A stretch of DNA of 64,000 nucleotides from NCBI RefSeq assembly GCF_051622035.1, contig NC_135365.1:15356001-15420000 (forward strand). The letters run 5' to 3'. Source of the DNA: Arctopsyche grandis (Eukaryota > Arthropoda > Insecta > Trichoptera > Hydropsychidae). Positions 49,271-63,735 of the stretch are shown here, in pieces (the first letter of the stretch is position 1; each line of letters starts with the position of its first letter). Under the pieces are notes generated by a model. It was not told the DNA's origin. It worked only from the letters and a program-made list of their open reading frames with translations, and searched no databases. Both the position numbers and the translations under genes were made by a program.

Positions 49271-49660
49271 CGCAATATTGTTTACAATATATGATATATA
49301 CATACACATATAGCGAATGGGCTAATGTCAATAAACTTGGAGAAGCTAAAATTTTTGGCCCCGGAAAATCATAGGGTTTTACGAAAACACGATATCTTGT
49401 TGCCAATTAGGGCTAGAACAAACGTAATCATAAACTCCCCTTTCTCGAGAGCTGTTCGACTTCTTTACTTACCGGCACATACATTCCTTAGATCTCTACA
49501 ATGCCAGTAATGTTGAGTTGGTTAATTATTATTTATTTGTTTTTTATTATACATATTTTTTACATGCTCTATATTTATATTTTTATTTGTATTATAACGA
49601 AAGTGACGATTTGGAGCTACCTGCCAAGTCACTCTAGTATTGTTAAAAAAAATAAAATAA

Positions 49661-49867
<207 letters not shown>

Positions 49868-50243
49868 CTCCGTCACGGGCCCGAATGGGAAACGCCCGAA
49901 AACGCAAATATCGGAAGGCAAAGATCGAAAATCGAAAGATCTTAAGTCGAAAGATAAAAAAAAATGGTGCATGGTAAACGGTACTATGTATATATAATAT
50001 ATATGAGTGGCATGCGGTGAAATTATCTCTCTTTTTGTCATACAGCCTTGTTTAATGTGCGCGCGCAGAATACGGGAGGAAAAGTCTGTTCCTCTTGTTC
50101 CTGTTGTATCCGCAAATTAAGTGAGTATGTACCGTTTACCATGCACCCTTTTTTTATCTTTCGACTTAAGATCTTTCGATTTTCGATCTTTGCCTTCCGA
50201 TATTTGCGTTTTCGGGCGTTTCACATTCGGGGCCGTGACGGAG

Positions 50244-50247
<4 letters not shown>

Positions 50248-50304
<57 letters not shown>
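50248..50304. repeat. (AT)n microsatellite, right arm
   Basis: About 57 bp of TA repeats followed by a T-run, the mirror of the left-arm array but much shorter. Confidence 0.95.
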
Positions 50305-50323
<19 letters not shown>

Positions 50324-50471
50324 CAATACTAGAGTGACTTGGCAGGTAGCTCCAAATCTTCACTTTCGTTATAATACAAATAAAAATATAAATATAGAGC
50401 ATGTAAAAAATATGTATAATAAAAAACAAATAAATAATAATTAACCAACTCAACATTACTGGCATTGTAGA

Positions 50472-50786
50472 GATTGTATACTGGCATTGTATATATATAT
50501 ATATTTTTTTTTTTTCGATTTCGCCTTTGATTTTGACTATGGGTTTTATTATTTTATTTTATTTTTTATTGCATAATTTAAGACAAAGCCCATGCGATGA
50601 TATTTCATCGGGCTTATCACTATTATTATTATTTATAACAGCACTAATCCTACGCGGCATACATACGTTCTATGCATGACTATTGTTTTTTTTTATTTGC
50701 GAATTATTTTTTCAGGTATTTATTATTTTTTCTTTTAAATTATTCAAATTAGTATTAAGGCTGTTATAAACAATACTTTTTAATAC
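50472..50786. other. intergenic
   Basis: AT-rich, with a partial repeat of the fold-back terminus (ACTGGCATTGTATATAT) at about 50479-50496. Confidence 0.4.
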
Positions 50787-50794
50787 CCCCCAAC

Positions 50795-51508
50795 TAGTGG
50801 TGTAGTGCTAAATAAAAAAGAACCAGGTTGGTGTTTAATTTTTACGACACCCCCCCCGCTTTTTTCCTTACTAAAAAAAGTTGTATCCTAATAATGGTAG
50901 TTCAAATATTTAAAAAAAAAATCAAATAATAATTAACAAATATTCTTACTTGTTGAAATTATGATGTATTTTTTATATTTTATAAAAACTGCCATAGTGC
51001 ATTCTCTTCAACATCTTTGATTTTGCAAAAACCGTGTTTGTATGTCAACAGCAACATTTGCTTTTAGCAATGCTAAAACCATGTACATATGTAGGTATAC
51101 ATACATACATATGTCAAAAAACTATCAATTTTAACATGTGAATTTAGAGATGACTATTAATTTAAGCTGAGTTCCCTCATTTTATCTATCCTTAAGTGCG
51201 TATGGTAAATAGTTCAAAGAATATTTTCTTTCGAAGTTTTGGGTGGTTTTAAATAAATAAGCCAATACATTTCATGAAATGGCTTTTAAGTTTTGAATGT
51301 GCTCAGATTACTATTCGATTGTGGTCATCGAGTGTTACAGCGAAAGCCTGCTCACAATATTTGTAATACAAAATTTTATATGAAATTTTAGTTAAAATAT
51401 TTTTTAATTGTACTATAAAAACAATGTTTATATCAATCAAAGTGCTATGGTGGGGACCTGGCTCAAAAATAAGTACCAGGGCAGCGACCTGGCCCGACTA
51501 CACCACTG
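50795..51508. mobile_element. 714-bp non-autonomous hAT element
   Basis: The ends TAGTGGTGTAG and CTACACCACTG are inverted repeats. A perfect 8-bp duplication CCCCCAAC lies at 50787-50794 and 51509-51516. No transposase frame. Confidence 0.9.
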
Positions 51509-51705
51509 CCCCCAACAGTTTTCAATTGGTTTTAAATCCGTTGAATAACCTGACCATAATGAAATTCGGATATTTTATATGGCCAGGTAATTTTTAATCG
51601 ATTTTGCCGTGTAACATAGGGCACCATCTTGCATAAAGATGTAATTATGTACATATGTGCATCCATGCCCTCAGACACAAAATACGGCAAAAAAACATAT
51701 ATAGA

Positions 51706-51956
51706 AGAACAGTGATCTATAAAAAAATGACCCTTCTGACCATTTTCGGTAAAATTCAGTCCGAGGGTCGTTTCGTTATAGATCACTGTCAAGCAAGAAT
51801 AAATACTACCATACAATTTCAACGACGAACGGTCGAATGTATCGTTTTCAAAGGACTATACCACGTACGCATTCCACGAACGCGTCAATTTTTATATATG
51901 CTTAAAACTATCTAAAAAAACCCACGTCCCACATTCACCGCTGTGTGATTTAGCCC
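51706..51956. mobile_element. PIF/Harbinger-like MITE, degraded copy
   Basis: Shares ATAGATCACTGTCAAGCAAG, the AAAACTATCTAAAAAAA block and the end CTGTGTGATTTAGCCC before TTA with the other copies. The left terminus is not recognisable. Confidence 0.6.
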
Positions 51957-52850
51957 TTAGAATAGCCTGAACACCTTTATTAGGCATCCAACGATTCTAC
52001 AAAGTTGTAGTGATAATTTTTCGATTCATTCACGAGTTGGTTTTTCGTAATCTTCCACAATTGCCGTGTAGGGTAGCAGTTGTAGAAACACCCGATCGCA
52101 CCGATTGTACAATTTTTGACACTGAAGGGTGACAATTATTTATAATTTTTTTTCATTTGCGTGAAACTGTACGTCTTTTTACCAATAAGCGTTGCGATGA
52201 CCACTTTCACATAATTTGAAACGGTTTTATTTGGAGTCATTTTGTAGCCAAAAAAATTTGGAACCAAAAGTTTTTGATAAAAAATTAATGCGAACGTAAA
52301 AACAATATATTAAGTAACAACTTATATTTAAGATATTTAAAAATAATAAAAGTTTAAGTCTATTTTTTAAGTGAGTATTTAATTTTTTTTGAAACGAGTA
52401 AAAAGAACGAAAACTAACTGTGAATTGATTCTTTGTTTCTTTCGTCCCCAGTTTCGAAAATTGTGTTTTTTTTCCTCCACCATATGTGAATATACATAGC
52501 TATTCGATCTACGCACTAGAGTGAAAATAAACACATGTTTTCCACATTTTTGTCACATATTCTTTAAGTTTCGCAAATAACGCTACAGGAAAGAGTATTT
52601 TGTGATACGTCTGTAGTATCGTGGAATTCTGCTGACACATTCTTCATGTACATATTTCTGATAAATTAATTTTATCTTTGTAATAAAAAATGATTGAATT
52701 ATGTATCTACTTATGTCAATATGATTGTAAAGATAAGTAAATCGATTATAAGTAGGGTTGCCAAAAAAGTTATTTATTTATTCATACAAATTATTATTAA
52801 AAAAAAAATTTAAAATTAAAAAAAAAATCGAAAAAAAATATTTTTTTTTT
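51957..52850. other. intergenic
   Basis: No gene or bounded repeat recognised. Confidence 0.35.
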
Positions 52851-53248
52851 TGCTTCTAGGGCTTTGCCCTCAGCCACCCCCTGAGCCTTTTGCCCTCTAG
52901 GGCTTCGCCCTCGGTGCCCCCCTGAGCCTCTGCCTTCTAGGGCTTCGCCCTCGGCGCCCTCCTGAGCCTTTGCCTTTTAAGGCTTCGCCCTCGGCGCCTC
53001 CCTGAGCCTTTACCTTCGAGGGCTTCGCCCTAGGCGCCCCCTGAGCCTTTGCCTTCTTGGGCTTCGCCCTCGGCGCCCCCTGAGCATTTGACCTTTAAAA
53101 AATAAATCAAATCGGCGCCTATGAATCGAAAAAAAAAATAAATCGAATCATTTGTTCGATGACGTCCCCGATCTACGGACGGCGAACGAACGAACCAAGG
53201 ATACATATATACATATATACAAAGTCTCTTTCCAAATTATATATTAGA
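52780..53248 (-). mobile_element. Helentron, minus orientation, 3' truncated
   Basis: On the minus strand the 5' end is TCTAATATATAATTTGGAAA then GAGACTTTGT, as in the element at 27340. It is followed by GTTCGTTCGTTCGCCGTCCG and the minisatellite. No GCCGGGT...CTAG 3' end is seen. It lies about 260 bp before the start of duplication unit 2. Confidence 0.72.
52858..53091. repeat. GC-rich minisatellite, ~39-bp unit
   Basis: Six diverged copies of GGGCTTCGCCCTCGGCGCCC plus CCTGAGCCTTTGCCTTCTA. Each unit holds the small hairpin GGGC-TTC-GCCC. One unit of the same sequence is at 335-372 on the opposite strand. Confidence 0.92.
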
Positions 53249-53617
53249 TAATTGGCCAAAATGATAAAATATGTTGTCTTTATGAAGGGGATGAAATATG
53301 GATTGATTCGAAATTAACTTAACAAGAAGTGCGTTTCGGTACGTTTTTATTAAAAAAAAGCCCTGTATAAAATAATTATAGGTAGAAATATTAAATCTTT
53401 ATCAATTAATAAATACATAATATGTTTATTTATGTAAATTACCGATTACCGATTTCTGTTTTAGTTCCGATTCCGATTGATTGATTGATAAAATAATTAT
53501 TAAAATTAAATATGATAAAATCAATGAAGATATTGAATTGACATGTTTTATGTACATACATGTTTGACTATGCTGCCTGTAACTGATTGAAAGCTGTTTT
53601 TTTTTTTAGGTTTGGAA

Positions 53618-53674
53618 ATGAATGTGAGACCTACATTATCTACAAAACAAGCTATCATGATATTTAGTCGATAA
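53618..53674 (+). promoter_or_regulatory. upstream ORF in ABCA copy 2 leader
   Basis: An 18-codon ORF, MNVRPTLSTKQAIMIFSR, at the same place and length as in copy 1. It ends 48 bases before the main ATG. Three residues differ. Confidence 0.5.
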
Positions 53675-53722
53675 CATTAAGCAGTGAAAAAATATCAGGT
53701 TTTATAATCGACCACCGCAACC

Positions 53723-56700
53723 ATGCCGGGTAATTGGGATAAATTCAAGCTTTTAATATGGAAGAATTTTGTGCTTCAGAAGAGGCACAAATTGCAAACG
53801 GTGATTGAAATACTCGCACCAGTCATTTTTGTTACATTGTTGGTGCTCGTTAGAAGTCTCGTTGAACCAGACACCGCCAAAGAAGTACGGTTTGACCGAT
53901 TTGATCCATCTCATTTTATTTCGCCTAAATTGCCTGGACTTCCTTCGAATATAACCAATAATAATATAAGGTATTATCAAACACAATGTTTTTGTACTAC
54001 ACACTTATTTGCAAAGAATGGTTTTCGATTTTGAATATATTATTTATATTTTAGTAACATTCCAAATCGTATATCGTATTCGCCTGAATCTTCTGTTATA
54101 AGAAAAATTGTAGAAGATGCTGTTTGTTACTTGGCTTCGGAAAACAATGAAACTTTGCCGTGTTTTAAGATACTGCTTGGGGTCCGTATTAATGCATATC
54201 CAAATGCATTAACACTTGAACAAAAATTAATTGATCCCAGCATGAATGATTCAAATTTTTGTGGAATACAATTTGATGATGATTTAGCAGGTCAGAAATT
54301 TAATTTTTCAGTACATATATATTTACATATATAACTGGTTTGGTTTACGGATGCCTCTATGTCATTAAACTTATGTTGTGTTTGTTTTTAATTTTAGGCA
54401 TGACATTTGAAAATTGGCCGGATCATATAAATATAGCGTTAAGATTTCCAGCTCAATTGCGCACTATATTTCCACCTAACCCTTTTCTGAATTGGAGAAC
54501 AAATTTCCTGTATTCCGTTATACAAGCTCCCGGTCCTAGAAGTCGTAATGAAAGCACTGGAGGTTGGCCAGGTAAAAAATCTAAATGCCTTGTATTTGGT
54601 TTATCTACATTATAAAGTTTATGTAAAAATATTGTAATTAAAAAAAAAATCCGTAGGCTACGTTCAAGAAGGTTTCATACAAATAGCACATGGAATCATT
54701 CGTGAAATCACAAATAAATTAAATAAAAATAATGCTCTTGCTGTGCCAGATTTGTTTATGCAACGATATCCACATCCAGGGTTTTTAAAAGACGATTTAT
54801 TGCCAGCGCTGCAAGGATTTATCTCTATTATTATTATGCTCAGCTTTAATTATACATGCATAAACACTGTAAGAGTGATCGCAATAGAAAAAGAGATGCA
54901 ATTGAAGGTTAACTATTTATTAATATAAGAATGTTCTATTTATATTGTACATACATTTGTATGTACTTGTTTGACATTATAATATGTATATATTGATATT
55001 TTATTTTTAGGAAGTAATGAAAATTATGGGCTTATCGAATTGGTTACATTGGATGGCGTGGTTCGTTAAGGCGTTTTCGTATCTAATCGGATCTATTATT
55101 TTGATAGTAATTCTTTTAAAGGTATGCATAAAAATATGCTCTTTTTTATACTAAACTTAATTTTGGTTTTTCAATAATATGTATGTTTGGTATGAACCAT
55201 TTAGTGGAAGTCTCATGGTCTGATTATAAATGTATATACATATTATAGAATTAGTATAAAAATCATATCGTTCTAAATGTCATTTATATTATAACAATGA
55301 CATTTATAATAAATGTCACTGTCAGGATAGCGCGCGAATACTGATTTTATCACTGAAGACCCAACTGTAATAATGACAAGCACCGAAAATTATTAGACTA
55401 TGAGATCTTCGCCAAAAGCCTTGTTACTTGTTGGAAATCTGGAAAAATAAAAAAAACAAATTATCTTGTACTAAAATTTATTATAATTTATAGGTTGAGT
55501 GGTATAAGACTGAAAAAGGACTTACAGGCTACTCAGTGTTCACATTTACTCCATGGCACGTTATTTTGGTGTTTATGATAATTTTTATAATCACTTCAAT
55601 TTGTTATTGTTTTATGATTAGCACATTTTTCTCCAAAGGTAATAATAAGTTTTATTATGTAATAGTTAATATTCAAATTTCTGAAATTATATATTTTAAA
55701 GATAAATAAATATTTTTCAGCCAATACCGCAGCGACAGTAGCAGGGCTAGTATGGTTTTTATCGTATGCCCCATACATGTTTTTGGCTAACGACAAAGTA
55801 ATTCCATCCCTTGCCACAAGATTGCTTGCTTGCCTTGCGTCCAATACAGCTATGGCTTATGGGTTTGAAATAATTTTATTGAATGAAGGGACTGGAGGAG
55901 GTATAAAATAATTATTATATTTTTAATGGCTATGTATCGTGTAAGTGTGAGCGATAGTTGTAAGTTTTTCCTCGTTTGCAGGCTTACAATGGTCAAATTT
56001 CTTTAAACCGTTAACCACTGACGATTCATTTGTGATGGCTCACGTAATATTGATGTTGATCGTGGATGCCATACTCTATCTTTTGATAGCCCTGTACGTT
56101 GAGCAGATATTTCCTGGCTCATATGGTGTTCCTCAACCATGGTATTTTCCAGTCACTTGTCAATTTTGGACGGGCATTTGTGGATCGTCTGCGGGTGAGT
56201 TTTCGTTTGAATCTTCGAATGCTTCTCATCGCATATATAGGTATGTACATATGTATGCAGTAGCGTTCGTGTGGGGAGTGCGGTCTGCACCGGGTGACAC
56301 CATTTTTGGGGCGACACCAAATTGTTCAAATTGAAAAACGCTAATTCGACATTTTCGTTTGATGGTCCTCGAGTAGCTACACGCCTCGTCGCAATTTCTG
56401 TATATATATACAGCTTTCTGTATTTATACTGCTACCGTGATTCATCTGGTGCAGCTATATATAGCATCAAATCTGAGCCATAATTGGCTTTTGTTCGAAT
56501 TCCTAAGAAATCAATGTATGTATTAATCTAAAAGTAAGAAGGTAAACTGATTCAGTCAGATGTAAACGCAATCCAGAAACAACGTGTAAACTTGGCTTTT
56601 ATTTTGGTGTTTCTCTATTGTAAGTCATAAGAATTAACAAATATTATTAATTAATAAAATAAATATAAATAAATATAAAAATAAAATATAAATAGATAAA

Positions 56701-59700
56701 ATAGATAAAAATATAAAATAAAATAGATAAAAAGGGGTCTACGTGACGAGACAGAATGTTAAATTACAGAAAACACAAATATCGGAAGGCAAAGATCGAA
56801 AATCGAAAGATCTTAAGTCGAAAGATCAAAAAAAAAAAAGGTGCTTGGTAAACTGTACATACTCACTTAATTTGCGCGAGCAGGATACAACAGGAACAAG
56901 AGGAACATGCTTTTCCTCCCGTATTCTGCGCGCGCACATTAATACGGGAGGAAAAGCCTGTTCCTCTTGTTCCTGTTGTATCCTGCCCGTGCAAATTAAG
57001 TGAGTATGTACCGTTTACCATGCACTATTTTTTTTTTTGATCTTTCGACGTAAGATCTTTCGATTTTCGATCTTTGCCTTCCGATATTTGCGTTTTTCAT
57101 TTTTGTTTTTATTTTCATTTTTGCCCATCTCTAAGTGTTATTCTGCGTGAACTTTTTTTACTTAAAGTACGTCTTAAAGATTTCCGGGGGTGTTTTGTTT
57201 AAAGTTTGGGAGACAATTGTTTTACCGCACCAGGTGACACCACCCCTAGCGACGCCACTGACATATGTACACTTAAATGTAATCAAGTGATAATATAACA
57301 GCCAATTTTGATTTGAATTCAAGTGCCCATTAAGATTGTTGAGCTTTGTGTATCATTTTTAGCCGTTATGGATACTCCACACAACGATTTTACTGAAATT
57401 GGTGATACAGTTGAACCAGATCCAAAAGGTTTGGGAGTCGGCATTAATATAATTGTAAGTCTGGAATATTTTTTTACATTTTCTTTTAATTTTATTTGAT
57501 TTATTAAATTATTAAAATTTTATTTTATAGAATTTGACAAAAATTTATGACAAGAAAATAGCTGTGGATAAACTTAATTTGAAAATATTTGAAGATCAAA
57601 TCACTGTACTTTTGGGACACAATGGGGCAGGAAAAACTACTACAATGTCTATGCTAACTGGTTTGAATTTATATATTTATTTTTAATGTCATTTAAACCA
57701 GTGAAAATATTTTAAACTTTTTTGTTTTCTCATTTAAGGTATATCTCCTCCTACATCAGGAACTGCTATAGTTGCAGGTCACGACATAAGAAAGGACATA
57801 GGTGGTGTTCGTGGATCTTTAGGTCTTTGCCCTCAACACAATGTCCTTTTCTCTGATCTCACAGTAGCTGAGCATATTTATTTTTATGCGCGTCTTAAAG
57901 GCTGTGCCGGAAAAACTCTGGATGAAGAAGTTGAAAAATATGTCAAATTACTGGGTTTGGAAGATAAGGTATTTGACTTTTAGATAAATATGTACGTATT
58001 AAGTGCACACATGTACACATAGTTCTTGGATGAGAAATATTGATAAAAACGATTGAAATTGATTTTAGAAAAATGTAAATTCGAGTTCTTTGTCTGGTGG
58101 AATGCAACGTCGTTTGAGTGTTGGAGCTGCATTGTGTGGAGGCTCTCGAGTTGTTTTATTGGACGAACCTTCATCGGGTATGGACCCATCCGCTCGCAGA
58201 GAATTATGGGATCTTTTACATCTTGAAAAGAAAGGTGGGTGTAAATAAATACATATCTATTGCATATGGAATATTCAGTAAAGATAACCACACCAGTGAT
58301 AAATTTACAATATATTTTTTTAAATATGCACAGGACGAACCATGATCTTAACCACACATTTCATGGACGAGGCAGAGATTTTGGGCGAGAGAGTTGCGAT
58401 TTTATCTGGAGGAAAGCTACGGTGTGTTGGATCACCTTTTTATCTGAAAAAGAAACTTGGAATAGGATACAGATTGACTGCAGCCCGTAAAACATCTCTA
58501 GATGGTTCATATAATGCTCCGGCTGGCCCTGTGACTAATTTGCTTAAAACACATATACCTGTTATAAAACTTTACACCGATATTGGTATTTATTCAAAAC
58601 ATTTGTTGTTATATATTTCTCGTCACGTTCAAGTGTTTTATCATTTTTGTTTAATTTTTTGAGGATCGGAATTATCATATATATTGCCAGAGGATCAATC
58701 GGGGAATTTCGAACCAATGTTAATAGATTTGGAGAATAGACAAGTTGAACTTGGGTTGGTTAGCTTTGGTATATCTGCCACAACATTAGAGGAAGTGTTT
58801 ATGAGGTTATATTTTTTTCTTTTCTAATGAAATGAATTTAACATTCACATAATATTATAATTTTTCTTATTTTATAAAGGGTTGGTTCAGATACAGTCGA
58901 TACTTTTGATATAGACGATAGTGTTAAAGAAGACGATATTAATGGTTTTATTCAACACGAAGTTGACAGTGAAAATATCGAAAAACGTGAGTTTTCTACA
59001 TACGCACGATATATGTATACATACATACATATGTTTGAGTAAAATTTGCTTTTTTTATAAAATTTCAGAGGAGTTGCCTGATTGCGCACCTGTTGCTCAT
59101 ACTGGAATGGACCTAATTTTAAATCAGTGGATTGCGATATTTTTTAAAAAAATTCTTGTCACCGGATATACATGGATTCTTGGCATTTTGCAATTAGTTA
59201 TTCCCGTTCTTTTCCTGATAATTGCTATAGTAGTGTCTAGAATGTGGGGTAATCCTACACAACTTCCCGCAAGGAATCTTGAACTTGCAAACGGATATGA
59301 AGACAGTGTGACCTATTTGAATACGATAAGTGAATCTACAGAAAGTTTAGCTATAGAAACACACTATAAAAACTACTTCGACGAGTATGATATCGAGTCC
59401 ATGAAATTGGTAGAAGTTGAAAAAGATATGCAAGATTACTATTTGGAAACTGTAAGTTTTGGGAAATTGAATTCACTCAGATATTATAAAGGTTCAATTA
59501 TGCGTATACATATGCATGTTGTAAATCGTATGTCAAATCCGTAATGGCTACTGGTTTGATTTTGTGCAACTCCCCAATCAAATCTGGCACCAGTATAATT
59601 TTATACTAAATATTTTTCTATTGCAGGCAGATGTTGACATGCCTTCAATGAGAAGAAGGAATTTAATTGGAGCAACTATTGACACTAAGAGAGTTATTGC

Positions 59701-62700
59701 GTGGTTTTCGAATTTCGCCTTCCATGATTTGCCCGCTTCTTTTATATTGGCACACAATGCTATTTTAAAGTCAGTGTCTCCTAAATCCAGTATATCTTTA
59801 GTGAATTATCCATTACCGTTCACACTAGAATCCAAGGTTAATAATTTACTTATGTATATGTATGTACATACATACATACATACATACTAAGAGCATATCA
59901 TTAATTGTCTTATCAATTTCAGTTTGAATTACTTCAGTATGGTGATGGTGGTGGTTTCCAAATAGCTTTTAACATTGGTTTTAGTATGGCGTTTGTTTCA
60001 TCATTCTTCGTATTATTCTATATAAAGGTATGCTTGACTGTTGCATATTATTTTTTTATGAAGTAACTTCTAATAAATATATATAAGTATGAGTGTATGT
60101 ATGTATTTAATGAAAATAGGAAAACGTGAGCCGTTCAAAATTGCTGCAATTGGCATCTGGTGCATCTCCTTTTATTTTGTGGACAGTGGCATTCCTTTGG
60201 GACATGTTGTGTTTCGTCGTTATTTCGATCTTTTCATGTATTACGCTATTGGCTTTCGAACAAGAAGGATTTTCAACAGGCGATGAACTAGGTGCAAATT
60301 TATTTATATGATTATTTTTCATAGAATTATTAATTTTTGTTATATTATTATGATACATATGTGTTTTGGGTAATTAGGTCGAGTGTTTTTGCTTCTCATA
60401 TTATTTGGCTGGGCAATGCTCCCTCTACATTATTTAGCATCATCTTTCTTCCTTTCGCCGTCTACTGGATTTTCTAGAATGTGCTTGTTCAATGTGTTTA
60501 CTGGTGAGTTATATTGTAAATACATACATATATTGTCTTTATGCATTTATTATTCACACTTTTCATAACTGCACTCAATTTGATTTTAGGTGTAGCAATG
60601 TTTCTAGTAGTCGAAGTGATGAACGCACCAGGATTAGATTTGAAATATATTGGAACTATACTGCATTATGTGTTTTTGCTATTTCCACATTACACTTTGT
60701 GCAGTGCAATGAAGTAATCATTTTGACATCTATGTATATTTAAATGTATTTAATATTTGATGTCATTATATGTATGTTTCATTTTACAGATACCTTAGTC
60801 TCGCTTCGTTGACTTTGACAAATTGTTTAAGATTTTGTGATATTGCAGGGGACGATTGCGATCAAAGTTCATTATGTTATATTTCTGAATTTTGTTGTTG
60901 TGAGTAGAAATTTTTTTTTTAATATTTGATAAATTATCTATATGGTTAATTTGTGTTGTAATTTGTCGAATTTTAGTATCTGACAATCCTTATTTTGACA
61001 TTAAACGGCCTGGAGTAGGTGTTCATTTAATATATTTAATATTTGTTGGGATTGTACTCTTCCTGGTTCTACTCTTAAAAGAATATAGAATACACAATAT
61101 GGTAAGACTTTTCCTTTTCGATTATCTAGTCTTCCATTTGTAATAATGTAGTAAAAATATTTAATTTTCTTAGATGTGTGGACCAGGACATATTCCTCCA
61201 TCTCCCATAATGCCAGATGAAGAAGATTCGGATGTAGCTTCAGAGCGAAAGCGCGTTTTATCGTTGAGTCCAGCAGATTACCAGAAATACAATTTAATTA
61301 CTGAAAATATGACCAGATATTATAACAATTTTCTTGCTGTTAATCAACTTACTCTCGGTATAATTATATATGTTAATTTTTATTTCAATTAGTTACAAAT
61401 ATATTTTTTTATAACTAAATGATTTTACTACAATAATGCTGTAAAAAAATTTCAGGCATAAAAGAGGGCGAGTGTTTTGGCTTGTTAGGTATCAATGGTG
61501 CTGGTAAAACAACTACTTTCAAAATGCTTACTGGTGATTTACAAATATCATCAGGAGGTGCTTGGGTGAGAGGTGTTTCTATCAACAACGACATGAAGAC
61601 TGTTTATAAAAAAATCGGTATATAAAATTTTTTATTTTTATTATTTTTCATCAATTGTAACTTGCAGCTAAATTTATTTTTCTAATATGATTTCTAGGAT
61701 ATTGTCCTCAGTTTGACGCATTGTTGGACGAAATGACTGGAAGGCAAACATTGAAAATGTACTCTTTACTTAGAGGGATACCTTCAAACCGCCGAGATCG
61801 TTTTATTTTAGATCTTAGTGACAAACTAGGCTTTACAAAGCATTTAGATAAAAAGGTTATTAGAAATTAAGTTTTTGTTTAAAGCTGATTAAAGAAGTGA
61901 CGTGTTTTAAAAGTTATTTCATTGTTTCAGGTACAAGCATACAGCGGAGGTAATAAACGAAAGTTGAGCACATCAATAGCACTTCTCGGAAATCCCCAAG
62001 TAGTTTATTTAGATGAACCTACTACTGGTATTGAATTGTTTTTTTTATATTATATTTTAATTTCGAACTGATATTAAAAATAAAGTTTATTGTGATACAG
62101 GTATGGACCCAGGAGCTAAACGTCTCGTGTGGAATGCTATTTCAGAATGCCCATGCGTCGTATTAACTTCTCATAGTATGGAAGAGTGTGAAGCCTTGTG
62201 TTCACGACTCGCTATAATGGTTAATGGAAAACCTCAGTGCCTTGGCTCACCGCAACATCTCAAAAATAAGTTTTCTCAAGGTTTGTTTTGTATTATTTTT
62301 ACTTTGTAAGATAGTGTATTTTTTATAATCCTTTTTTATAATAAATATTTATATTTGCAGGGTATACGTTGATAGTGAAGTTACAGAGAGTTAATTTGCT
62401 TCCAATTGAACAGAACTTCCAATTGAATTCCTCATTTGACTTTATACCTTTGAATCAATTTTTGATTTCAAAATTCCCGGATGCCAAAATGATGTTGGTG
62501 TTTATTATCTAATTATTTATATGTAAACCAAACTATTTTTTTGAAATTATTAATGTTTAATGTTTTGTTTTCAGTGAATCTTATCAAGGATTAATTACAT
62601 ATTATCTTCCTGATATAAATGTAAGGTGGTCAACAATTTTCGGTGTGATGGAAGCAGCAAAGGAAGAACTTAATATAGAAGATTATTCAATAGGACAAAC

Positions 62701-62755
62701 TAGTCTTGAGCAAATATTTTTGCAATTTACTAACGATCAAAGAGTTCATGTTTGA
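53723..62755 (+). CDS. ABCA3-like: ABCA-family full lipid transporter, ABCA3-like, copy 2 (30 exons)
   Basis: Exons: 53723-53970, 54055-54290, 54398-54571, 54657-54907, 55011-55121, 55494-55638, 55721-55900, 55982-56194, 57363-57454, 57531-57660, 57739-57968, 58069-58234, 58334-58585, 58664-58805, 58880-58986, 59069-59451, 59627-59836, 59923-60027, 60120-60291, 60378-60503, 60590-60713, 60790-60899, 60977-61101, 61174-61357, 61456-61617, 61698-61855, 61931-62027, 62101-62280, 62361-62493, 62575-62755. The sum is 5127 nt, or 1708 aa. Every exon has the same length as in copy 1 except exon 29, which lacks 54 nt (18 residues around [14 protein letters not shown]). Both NBDs keep Walker A, signature, Walker B and H-loop motifs ([46 protein letters not shown]). 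No stop or frameshift is present, so it looks functional. Residue changes cluster in the extracellular loops, which may alter substrate handling. Confidence 0.94.
56258..57260. mobile_element. 1-kb insertion in ABCA copy 2 intron 8 (hAT-like) with nested fold-back
   Basis: Copy 1 intron 8 is 147 bp while copy 2 is 1168 bp. The insert begins CAGTAGCGTTCGTGTGGGGA and ends TAGCGACGCCACTG, imperfect inverted termini with GCACCGGGTGACACC / GCACCAGGTGACACC near both ends. ACATATGT stands just outside each end, so the duplication is plausible. Within it, 56767-57100 is an inverted repeat of the family at 49.9-50.2 kb (GCAAAGATCGAAAATCGAAA). Confidence 0.75.
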
Positions 62756-63735
62756 ATGTTTATAGTTTTATATAATATATTTTTAGATACTTAATCTAAA
62801 ATATTTACCCTATTATAATTATACTTTATTTATTTATTTATCAGTCGAGTTACTTTATTGTCAACTGTGATCTATTTATTATTTCAACATTAAGAATATT
62901 GTTATTTTATAAGATGACAATATGTACACCTATTGTTAATGATTTGAAAAGCAAGCCCTAGAATTATTCTCAATTTTATTGAATTTCAAGAAAATTCAAG
63001 ATTCTCATGGTCCGAAGAAGAGCTAACATAGTCTGGAAATGTTGAATAATATGAATATGCACATGTGACATTCCATTTGTTTGTTCTACAGTGACTTATA
63101 ATGACAATAGTCAAGTGCAGTAATGTAACTCACAGCTGTGAAGTTTAGTATTGTGAAGTTATACCATTGTGTACTTGACTGTGATGTTTCAAAGTTTTTG
63201 ACCAAAATGTACATATACGATTAAACGCAATTTATGTTTCTGTATTAATCTTATACATAACGTTTTATTTTTGATTAAGTAAACATATATTGGTTTGCAA
63301 ATTGTTTGCCTTGATTTGTTATTTTCTTAAGAAATGTGTGCAATAGAACAATTTTGAAATGTGTGATATTTATTTATATATAAAAGAGTAGGATAATACT
63401 TAAAATTATTTTTATATCCGTATGTACTTTTATTTAGTTTGGTTTATTTATTTGTAATTAATATGAAATGTTCTTTTAAATGTGTATGCTGTTTATAACA
63501 AGAAATTTTTTAAACATATGTTTACTAATTTTGATTAAGCATGAAGTTGACCCATTTGTTGCTTTTATTTGGAAAATTTTTGATTTCAACATTGCATAAT
63601 TATCACTGGTAGACTTGAGTAGGTCAAAATTTTTGTCAAAAAAATAAATAGATATTTACTTATACTTAATTATAATACTTCATGTATTATGTATATGTGT
63701 ATGTTTTTATATATTATTTGATATTCTAACAATTT
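62756..63735. other. 3' flank of ABCA copy 2
   Basis: Aligns with the copy 1 3' flank (42491-43870) with indels. It probably holds the 3' UTR. No other gene. Confidence 0.5.
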
